Below the pieces are notes generated by a model. The model ran no database searches. It was not told the origin of the DNA and saw nothing but the letters and a program-made list of their open reading frames with translations. A stretch of DNA of 9,352 nt from Chloroflexia bacterium (lineage in GTDB: Bacteria > Chloroflexota > Chloroflexia > QHBQ01 > JADMIH01). This document shows positions 1 through 5,895 of this stretch, in pieces; position 1 is the first letter of the stretch; each line of letters opens with the position of its first letter. Location: NCBI GenBank assembly GCA_025927935.1, contig JAICKM010000224.1, positions 1-9,352 of the forward strand, in the 5' to 3' direction. Both the position numbers and the translations under genes were made by a program.

Positions 1-177
1 CGCGCACAACGCCAGTGCGCCCCCCGCGAACTCCGGGACCGCGCTCGCCAGGGCCGCCCCGATGAGGGCCGGGTCGGCAAGCGCGCTCAGCCAGTCGGGT
101 AAGACCGCCAGCAACATCAAACCCGCCCACACCGCCGCTGTCGCCGGCCCATCCGGCTGTTCCACAATTGTCGCCAT
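1..177 (-). CDS. APH-like protein, N-terminal fragment, paralogue of the 446-1945 gene (runs off left edge)
   Basis: This is a minus-strand reading frame from ATG at 177 that stays open for 59 codons to the window edge. A GAGGAG ribosome site lies 7 nt upstream (185-190). The translation carries LPDWL (residues 26-30) and AVPEFAGGAL (46-55). These match LPDWL (25-29) and AVPEFASGAL (45-54) of the 499-aa protein encoded just upstream, at the same spacing and with no gap needed, so it is the start of a tandem paralogue. In that paralogue the segment is the helix that precedes the first N-lobe of an APH-type (aminoglycoside phosphotransferase/choline kinase-like) fold. The kinase core lies outside the window, so catalytic competence cannot be judged. 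A 268-nt spacer holding two palindromic repeats separates it from the preceding gene, so it could be the last part of the same operon or have its own promoter. The homology is seen directly; any function is inference. Confidence 0.8.
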   Translation of the reverse strand, partial: MATIVEQPDGPATAAVWAGLMLLAVLPDWLSALADPALIGAALASAVPEFAGGALALCA

Positions 178-211
178 GGCCGCGCTCCTCATTCGCTCGT
201 TCACCGGAACC

Positions 212-305
212 TGTCATTCTGAGCGCAGCGAAGAATCTCGTCTTACCTCCAACCGCGACGAGACTCTTCGCTCCGCTCAGAGTGACAAATGCCCAACGAC
301 GGCCT
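212..305. repeat. Palindromic intergenic repeat, copy 1 ('SERSEES'-type)
   Basis: This 94-bp unit has long inverted arms: 212-240 (begins TGTCATTCTGAGCGCAGCGA) pairs with 259-287, 26 of 29 positions complementary, around an 18-nt loop. A 3' tail ending ACGACGGCCT follows. Translated on the plus strand the left arm reads CHSERSEES, a signature of dispersed non-coding repeats often mis-called as peptides. It is not a gene. As RNA it would form a long hairpin between two paralogous genes. The family name is from memory; the inverted-repeat structure is seen directly. Confidence 0.85.
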
Positions 306-330
306 TCCCATTAGACCATCCACTGATAAC

Positions 331-424
331 TGTCATTCTGAGCAGAGCGAAGAATCTCATGTTGCCGCCCACCGCGACGAGACTCTTTGCTGCGCTCAGA
401 GTGACAAATGCCCAACGACGGCCT
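331..424. repeat. Palindromic intergenic repeat, copy 2 ('SERSEES'-type)
   Basis: This is a second copy of the 94-bp unit in the same orientation, offset by 119 bp from copy 1 and matching it at about 85 of 94 positions. Its arms, 331-358 and 379-406, pair at 23 of 28 positions around a 20-nt loop. Most differences between the copies fall in the loop (359-370), while the 3' tail (401-424) is identical. This pattern fits a local duplication, or two insertions of a mobile palindromic element, between the stop of the 499-aa gene and the start of its paralogue. Confidence 0.85.
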
Positions 425-445
425 GCTCATATAGCTCATCCCCAG

Positions 446-1945
446 CTATGGGGATACCGGCGCACTGTCAATCAGATCATGTGCGCGCAGGTGGTGTTCC
501 AGCAAGACCATACTGTGCACCAGCCGGGCCGGTTTCACCTTAGTCCAGCAGTGGAGCACCAGGGTCAGCAGGTAGAGCGTTTCCCACAGGGCGATGCGCT
601 GCCGGGAGATGGGCCGGTGCGCGGTGTAGGCGTCCAGGAACGTCGCGCACAGGCGCTCGACCTGCTTCAGGCGGGCGGGATAGGCGGCGGGATCGAGCGG
701 TTCGTCGTCCTCGTCGTCTTCGTCGCCCGTCGAGACGCTCAGCCCCAGGTCCTGGATCTTCTCCAGGAACAGCGCCACGTCCAGGGCCGGCTCGGCTTCG
801 CAGAAGCTGTCGAAGTCGATAAAGCCGATCCGGCCTTGGTTCAGCAGCACCTGGGCCGGGCGGAAGGTGCCGTGGGCCGGCCCCGGTGGGTCGGCGGGCG
901 CGGATGCGGCGCGCGCTTCCAGGCGGGCCAGCAGAGGTCCGGTCACGCCGGCCAGTTCGGGCACCGCGCTCTCGACCTCCTCGGCGATCTCGCGCACTTC
1001 GTCGCGCTCGTCCTCCCACGCGCGGCTCTTGCGGGCCTGCACGCCGCAGCCATGCAGCGCGGCCAGCCCGGCGGCGGTCTGGCGCAAGAAGCCGTCGAGG
1101 GTGGCGCGCACGTCCGGCGCGCCGGGGCGCAGCGCGGTGCGGATCAGGTCCTGGAGCGTCTGCTCCTCGCGGATGGGGCCTTGCACGAGCACATTCCACT
1201 CCGGCAGGAAGCCCAGTGGCTCGGCAATCGTCACCACGTCGCCGGCGGCCAGCGGCGACTCCCAGAGCGCGCGCATGGCGGCGTAGGCATGGCGGCCCTT
1301 GTCCCGGTGATAGGTCTTGGCGACGACAATATCGGGCCAGGCGGGATCGGCGGCCCCCGCCGGGTAGTCGAGCCGGTACAGGATGGTGCAGCGGCTGCCG
1401 GGGTTATAGCGCATGACGCGCGGCGTGACCGCCAGCAGCCGCAGGTCGCGGTAGGCAGGGCTAGCGGTGCGGATGCTGTTCTCCAGCAGCGCCCGCGCTT
1501 CCTCCGGGTCCGTCAGATGCGGCAGGGCGGGTAATCCGGCGTCCGCGGGTTGCGGCTCCAGCAGCAGCCGCACAGCGGGCAGATAAGCCTGCCACCCGGC
1601 GGCCCCGAAAGCCGCGCCGTCCGCTGCCGGAGCCGGGTCCGGGGCGCCGGGCGGGATCAGCGTGCCGCGCAGCGTGACCTCACGGGCGGGAGCGGCGTCC
1701 GGCCCGGCCACGGTTAGCCGGTACTGCGCGGTCCAGCGCGCATCCTTCATGCGCACGCGATGCACCTCGCAGGCTTGCAAGGTCAGCGCGCCGGACGCGA
1801 ACTCCGGTACGGCCTGCACCAGCGCGCGCCGCACCCGCTCCGGCTGATCGATGGCGATCAGCCAGTCGGGCAGCGCCGCGAAGCGCCGCCAGCCGTCCGG
1901 CCCGGCGGCCGCCGGGGCGGCCTGAGGTTCTCCTACTGTAGACAT
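446..1945 (-). CDS. APH-like kinase-fold protein with duplicated N-lobe and altered catalytic motif (499 aa, possible pseudokinase)
   Basis: Starts at ATG 1945 with GGAGGAG (1954-1960) 8 nt upstream. The start overlaps the end of the upstream ABC-APH gene by 13 nt, so translation is probably coupled. The C-lobe resembles the APH/choline-kinase fold: the Brenner-type motif is HGTFRPAQVLL (358-368) followed by IDFD (376-379), with AEPALDVALF after it. The family motif is HGDxxxxN; here the catalytic Asp is Thr360 and the Asn is Gln365, while the metal-binding Asp377 remains. Two N-lobe-like units precede it, about 24-133 and 145-258. Only the second keeps the ATP-contacting Lys (VVAK, Lys210) and a YNPGSRC turn. 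An acidic run DEDDEDDE spans 408-415. The C-terminal LHCWTKVKPAR matches LHSWQKLKAAR in the neighbouring fusion, so the two are paralogues. No signal peptide or membrane helix, so probably cytoplasmic. Likely a pseudokinase or a binding partner of the active homologues; activity is unproven either way. Confidence 0.92.
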   Translation of the reverse strand: MSTVGEPQAAPAAAGPDGWRRFAALPDWLIAIDQPERVRRALVQAVPEFASGALTLQACEVHRVRMKDARWTAQYRLTVAGPDAAPAREVTLRGTLIPPGAPDPAPAADGAAFGAAGWQAYLPAVRLLLEPQPADAGLPALPHLTDPEEARALLENSIRTASPAYRDLRLLAVTPRVMRYNPGSRCTILYRLDYPAGAADPAWPDIVVAKTYHRDKGRHAYAAMRALWESPLAAGDVVTIAEPLGFLPEWNVLVQGPIREEQTLQDLIRTALRPGAPDVRATLDGFLRQTAAGLAALHGCGVQARKSRAWEDERDEVREIAEEVESAVPELAGVTGPLLARLEARAASAPADPPGPAHGTFRPAQVLLNQGRIGFIDFDSFCEAEPALDVALFLEKIQDLGLSVSTGDEDDEDDEPLDPAAYPARLKQVERLCATFLDAYTAHRPISRQRIALWETLYLLTLVLHCWTKVKPARLVHSMVLLEHHLRAHDLIDSAPVSP

Positions 1946-3594
1946 GCCATGCGCTCCTCCAGCACGGCCAGGACATTCTGAATCCGCGCCGCCTTGAGTT
2001 TCTGCCAGCTATGCAGGGCCAGGCGCAGCAGGCTGACGATCTCGTACACCGATGTCCGGGCGCGTAGCTGCTCTTCATCGGCCAGCCAGGTATCGGCCGC
2101 CGCGACATAGGCGTCGTAGAAGGCTTCGCCCAGTTCGTCGGCCAGCCCGGTCGGCGCTTGCGCCGCGTTGCGGTGTGCCTTTTGCACGGCCACGCGCAGG
2201 TAGGCCAGGAACTGGCCCAGGTCGATGGCCGGCTCAGCCTGGCACACCGTGTCAAAATCGACCAGGCCGCTGGACTGGCCGTCGAAGATCAACTGCGTGT
2301 AGGTGAAATCGCCGTGGCTGAAGCAGAGCGGCATGGCGTCGCTTTGCTCGGCGACGACGGCGAGCCTTTCCAGCCAGCCCTGGAGTTGCGCCGCCAGTTC
2401 CGGCGAGACGCCGCGCATGGCGGCGAACCCGTCGCGCAGCACGGTCATTTCGTCGTCGAACGTGCGGCGGCGGCCCAGCTTGATGCCCGACGTGTGCAGC
2501 GCCACGGCGATGCGGGCGCAAGCTTCGTGCATATCTTCGAGCGTGGTGCTGCCCACCCGCGCGTCCTCGCCACGCAGCCGCGCGGCCAGCAACGGGGCCA
2601 CCTGCGGCGCGCCGGGGATGGCTTCGAGCAGCAACAGTTGCAGGTCGGGCCGGAAGCCCAGGGCGTGGGGGATGTTGAAGTGGTAGGGGCTGCTGCTGTC
2701 GAGCACGCGCTCGCGCAGCGCGGCGATCACCGGCCCGGTCAGCGCGCCCGAGCCATCGTCGGCCACCTTGCCGTAGACCAACTGGGTCTCCGGCTCGTCG
2801 CTGCCGGCGCGCCGCCCGTGCACATAGTAGCGGAAGACGCAGCGGTGCATCCGCCCATAGTGGCCGGGCTCGATGCGGCAATCTTCGACCTCGAAGTCGC
2901 CCATCAGCGCATCGGGCAGCGTCTCGCGCAAAATCTCGACCACGCGCTCGCGGTCGGTGGCGCCGATCAGCGTGGGCAACTGGCCGTCGATGGGGAACAC
3001 ATGCACCACCATGTTCAGCGGGCGGATCAGGGCCACCGGCTGGGCGAACGGGGCGATCTCCTCGCGCCCGCGCATCAGCGCGCGCAACGGGTCCAGCCGG
3101 TCGCGCTTATAGACCGTGCTGGCCGCCTGGGTGGGGAAGACCCGCGCCACGACCAGCGGCTTGAAGATCTCGCCGCTACGGCTGTCGCGCACCTCCAGGC
3201 TGTAGCGCAACACGCAGGAGTCGCCCGGCTGGTAGATGGCCTGGCCGGGCGTGGCCCGCTCGATGGTGTAGTTGGGGTTGGTCTTGCCGAAGAGCGCCGT
3301 CTGCAACCGCTCGCGCATGGCCGCGCCGTCGAATGCCTCGACCAGGCCGGGCAACTCCTGCCGCAGGAGCGGGCTCTGCAGCGGGTCCACCGGCGCCCCG
3401 CCGACCTCGGCGATGCTCTGCGGGTCGCGGCGGGCCGGCGCTGCCGGCGGGCCGGCCGCTTCGACGGCAGCCGCCGTCCCACCCTCCGGCCTGGCCGTGG
3501 CCGCCGGGGATGGCACGGCGGGAATGTATGCGTGACCATCCGTCTTTTCCGCGGGCGGGGACGCGGGAGCCGCAATCGATGCCTGGTCGCTCAT
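1933..3594 (-). CDS. Possible separately initiated APH-like phosphotransferase nested in the ABC-APH ORF (553 aa)
   Basis: ATG 3594 is codon 768 of the ABC-APH ORF and is preceded by AAGGAGG (3600-3606) at 5-nt spacing, one of the best ribosome sites in the window. From here the product would be a stand-alone protein: an Ala/Pro-rich disordered leader of about 75 residues (MSDQASIAAP...), then two N-lobe-like units and a C-lobe with HGDFTYTQ and VDFD. The layout and size match the neighbouring 499-aa paralogue, which also begins with a short Ala/Pro-rich leader. Just upstream the DNA becomes AT-richer (AATAATCAAGCCGATGTAGT), like an intergenic gap, and both other frames stop there, at 3626-3628 and 3612-3614. 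Internal initiation from an intact fusion, a recent stop loss, or a sequencing indel hiding a normal stop would all fit. The homology is firm; independent translation is inference. Confidence 0.5.
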   Translation of the reverse strand: MSDQASIAAPASPPAEKTDGHAYIPAVPSPAATARPEGGTAAAVEAAGPPAAPARRDPQSIAEVGGAPVDPLQSPLLRQELPGLVEAFDGAAMRERLQTALFGKTNPNYTIERATPGQAIYQPGDSCVLRYSLEVRDSRSGEIFKPLVVARVFPTQAASTVYKRDRLDPLRALMRGREEIAPFAQPVALIRPLNMVVHVFPIDGQLPTLIGATDRERVVEILRETLPDALMGDFEVEDCRIEPGHYGRMHRCVFRYYVHGRRAGSDEPETQLVYGKVADDGSGALTGPVIAALRERVLDSSSPYHFNIPHALGFRPDLQLLLLEAIPGAPQVAPLLAARLRGEDARVGSTTLEDMHEACARIAVALHTSGIKLGRRRTFDDEMTVLRDGFAAMRGVSPELAAQLQGWLERLAVVAEQSDAMPLCFSHGDFTYTQLIFDGQSSGLVDFDTVCQAEPAIDLGQFLAYLRVAVQKAHRNAAQAPTGLADELGEAFYDAYVAAADTWLADEEQLRARTSVYEIVSLLRLALHSWQKLKAARIQNVLAVLEERMACLQ

Positions 3595-5895
3595 CCTGGC
3601 CTCCTTCAATACTACATCGGCTTGATTATTCCCATCCTGCGGGCCGCGCCGCGGGAGGACGCGCATCATCGTGGTCTGGAAGATCGGCGCGCGCCCGGGC
3701 TCCGGCGGAAGCGGCGGCACCGGCGCGCGAGGCGCCGCGGGCGGGGCAGGCGTGGCGATCCCACCCGCCGGGCGTTCCGTGCTCGCGCCGTTCTGGGCGG
3801 GGCGGGGCTTCTGGGTGGCCAGCGTCTCGAACGCCTGCGATGTCACCGGCAGCGGCAGCGCCTGCATAAGCAGAGTCTGGAACGCCTGCGCGGTCACCAC
3901 CTCCGGTTCCGGCTCAAACTCCGGTTCCGGGATCTTATCGGGCTTGATCAGCGGCGTGCCCTGTTCCTCGGCGGCCCGGCCGAACTGCTTGTTATAGAGA
4001 TCCGCGTATAGCCCGCCCGCTTTGAGCAGTTCTTTATGCGTGCCCGTTTGAACGATTTCCCCATCCTTCAGCACGAGGATCTGGTCCACATGGCGGATCA
4101 GGTTGAGATCGTGCGAGATGATGATGGTCGTCTTGCCCTTCATGAGCGTGCGCAAAGCCAGCAGTACCAGATCGGTGGACTCGGCGTCCAGGCCGGTCGT
4201 CGGTTCGTCGAGGATCAGGATGGGCGTGTTGCGAATGAAGGCGCGGGCAATGGCGAGGCGCTGGCGCTGGCCGCCGGAGAGGTTGCCCGCCCGCTCGCCC
4301 AGCAGCGTGTCGTAGCCCTCCGGCAGCTTCTCGATGAACTCGTGGGCGTTGGCCTGGATCGCCGCGGCGATAATCTCTTCGCGGGTGGCGCCGGTGCGCC
4401 CATAGGCGATATTGTCGGCGATAGTGCCGGTGAACAGGATGCTTTCCTGGAGCACCATGCTCATCTGCCCACGTAGCGAATCCATGGTGAACTCGCGGCT
4501 GTCACGCCCATCGATCAAAACCTGCCCGGTGTGCGGGTCGTACAGGCGGGGCAGCAGTTGCAGGATCGTGCTCTTGCCCGCGCCGGTCGGCCCCACCAGG
4601 GCCACCACCGCGCCCGGCGGGACGTGGAAGTTGACATCTTTCAGAGTCATACGCAGCGGCGGGGGCGCCGCCCCCGGCTTCAGATCTTCCGGTTCGGGCT
4701 GGTAGGCGAAGCCCACGTGGCGGAACTCGATGTCGCCGCGCAGGGGCGGAGTTTCGACGGCGTTGGGCGCGTCCTGCACGGCGGGCTTGCGATCCAGCAA
4801 TTCGCCGACCCGCTCCACGCTGGCGTAGATTTTACCGAACGTGTTCCACTCCTTGATGATCTTCTTGGTCGGCTTAAACATATCCGCCATCAGTTTGGTA
4901 AAGGTGACCAGCAGGCCGGCGTCCACGGCCGACTGCGGGGGCAAAATCAACCACACTGTCAGGCCGATCACCGCTCCCGAGGCGGCCGACTCCAGCACGC
5001 TGACGACCCAACTGAAACGCGCTTGCAGCCCGGCAGCTTCCAGCGCGGCCTCCATAGTCTGCCTGCTCTGCTGGGCAAAGCGCTTCTCTTCGTTGCCGCT
5101 CCGGCCATAGGTCTGGATCACGCGGATCGAGGTGAGCATTTGCTGGGCGGCGGCGGCCAGTTCGCCCTCACGTGCGCGTTGTTTTTTCGAAGCGGCTTTG
5201 ATGCGCTGGGAGAAATAATTGGAGATCAGCGCCATGATCGGAATGACGAATGCGGCGATGATCGCCACCTGCCACGATGTGTTGATCATGACGATCAGGC
5301 TCCAGATAATGACCAGCACGCTGCTGGCGATATCTGACAGCGAGGCTGTGACGAAGTCCTCCAGCGCGAGAACGTCGCCGGTCACACGAGTCAGGAGGTC
5401 GCCGGTGCGCTGCCGATTATAGAAGGCGAGCGAGAGGCGCTGCAAATGGGAGTAGAGGGCGACGCGCAGGTTGAAGCCGAGCGTGCGACCCCCACGTGCC
5501 AGGTAGATCTCCGCCAGGGAGTCGGCCAGGCTGTTGATCATAGCGAGCAAGATCAGGCCGATCACGACCACCGCCACGGTATCGATATCGGGGCTGAAGA
5601 TGGTGGGCAACCCCACGGCCTGGAGCGAGCTGGGAGGGGGCGCAGCTAGCTGCCCGCCGAGCTGGGCCAGGCGCAAGGTGATATAGGTAACCAAATAACC
5701 TGTGATCAGGGCCGGTAGCACCGCGGTGAGCGATTCGATGAGCAACATGATCCCGCCCAGGATAAACACACGGTGCTGGCCGGCAGCGTAGCGCCACAGT
5801 AACCCGATGGTCCGCCGGAGTTCGCTCGGCGGCCGGGCGGGCGCCGCGGCGCGGGCGGTGCGCGGCAGGCGCCCGGCACGAACAAGATTGCTCAC
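1933..5895 (-). CDS. ABC half-exporter fused in frame to a C-terminal APH-like phosphotransferase domain (1320 aa)
   Basis: Starts at GTG 5895, which overlaps the glycosyltransferase stop in a 4-nt GTGA; GGAGAAGG lies 7 nt upstream. Residues ~30-350 form a type IV (MsbA/ABCB-like) membrane domain with hydrophobic segments near 43-70, 105-127, 186-205, 208-226, 297-318 and 326-340. Residues ~388-640 are a complete nucleotide-binding domain: Walker A GPTGAGKST (435-443), Q-loop Gln483, signature LSGGQ (539-543), Walker B ILDEP (561-565), D-loop and switch His595. A Pro/Glu-rich linker (641-767) carries three degenerate FxT motifs. The C-terminal part (~845-1320) has two N-lobe-like units and an APH C-lobe with HGDFTYTQ (1194-1201) and VDFD (1212-1215), so the catalytic Asp1196 is kept. 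An ordinary half-exporter would end near 640. The exporter probably works as a membrane dimer; its substrate is unknown. A ribosome site and ATG at codon 768 leave open whether the two parts are fused, separate or both. Confidence 0.9.
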   Translation of the reverse strand: MSNLVRAGRLPRTARAAAPARPPSELRRTIGLLWRYAAGQHRVFILGGIMLLIESLTAVLPALITGYLVTYITLRLAQLGGQLAAPPPSSLQAVGLPTIFSPDIDTVAVVVIGLILLAMINSLADSLAEIYLARGGRTLGFNLRVALYSHLQRLSLAFYNRQRTGDLLTRVTGDVLALEDFVTASLSDIASSVLVIIWSLIVMINTSWQVAIIAAFVIPIMALISNYFSQRIKAASKKQRAREGELAAAAQQMLTSIRVIQTYGRSGNEEKRFAQQSRQTMEAALEAAGLQARFSWVVSVLESAASGAVIGLTVWLILPPQSAVDAGLLVTFTKLMADMFKPTKKIIKEWNTFGKIYASVERVGELLDRKPAVQDAPNAVETPPLRGDIEFRHVGFAYQPEPEDLKPGAAPPPLRMTLKDVNFHVPPGAVVALVGPTGAGKSTILQLLPRLYDPHTGQVLIDGRDSREFTMDSLRGQMSMVLQESILFTGTIADNIAYGRTGATREEIIAAAIQANAHEFIEKLPEGYDTLLGERAGNLSGGQRQRLAIARAFIRNTPILILDEPTTGLDAESTDLVLLALRTLMKGKTTIIISHDLNLIRHVDQILVLKDGEIVQTGTHKELLKAGGLYADLYNKQFGRAAEEQGTPLIKPDKIPEPEFEPEPEVVTAQAFQTLLMQALPLPVTSQAFETLATQKPRPAQNGASTERPAGGIATPAPPAAPRAPVPPLPPEPGRAPIFQTTMMRVLPRRGPQDGNNQADVVLKEARMSDQASIAAPASPPAEKTDGHAYIPAVPSPAATARPEGGTAAAVEAAGPPAAPARRDPQSIAEVGGAPVDPLQSPLLRQELPGLVEAFDGAAMRERLQTALFGKTNPNYTIERATPGQAIYQPGDSCVLRYSLEVRDSRSGEIFKPLVVARVFPTQAASTVYKRDRLDPLRALMRGREEIAPFAQPVALIRPLNMVVHVFPIDGQLPTLIGATDRERVVEILRETLPDALMGDFEVEDCRIEPGHYGRMHRCVFRYYVHGRRAGSDEPETQLVYGKVADDGSGALTGPVIAALRERVLDSSSPYHFNIPHALGFRPDLQLLLLEAIPGAPQVAPLLAARLRGEDARVGSTTLEDMHEACARIAVALHTSGIKLGRRRTFDDEMTVLRDGFAAMRGVSPELAAQLQGWLERLAVVAEQSDAMPLCFSHGDFTYTQLIFDGQSSGLVDFDTVCQAEPAIDLGQFLAYLRVAVQKAHRNAAQAPTGLADELGEAFYDAYVAAADTWLADEEQLRARTSVYEIVSLLRLALHSWQKLKAARIQNVLAVLEERMACLQ
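3594..3606 (-). promoter_or_regulatory. Strong internal Shine-Dalgarno site and ATG inside the ABC-APH ORF
   Basis: Read on the minus strand this is AAGGAGG, then CCAGG, then ATG. The match to the anti-Shine-Dalgarno sequence is essentially full length at near-ideal spacing, and the ATG is in frame with the surrounding ORF. It lies exactly at the boundary between the exporter's linker and the APH module, which is why it is worth marking as a likely start rather than a chance match. Confidence 0.65.

Noticed and set aside
212..424. CRISPR array
   Set aside because: Only two units, each 94 bp with internal palindromes, and a single 25-bp interval between them; this does not fit repeat-spacer structure.
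438..455. Hairpin ATCCCC/GGGGAT around the stop codon of the 499-aa gene as a terminator
   Set aside because: The stem is only 6 bp and no T-tract follows on the minus strand, so it does not fit an intrinsic terminator.
62..1534. Long plus-strand open frame (490 codons) over the left end
   Set aside because: It is antisense to two minus-strand genes and reads through the palindromic repeats (CHSERSEES). The composition is that of a GC-rich shadow frame, and the minus-strand frames have ribosome sites and conserved motifs.
2158..4011. 617-codon plus-strand open frame opposite the ABC-APH gene
   Set aside because: No recognisable motifs and a His/Arg/Gln-rich shadow composition; the opposite strand has full ABC and APH motifs over the same span.
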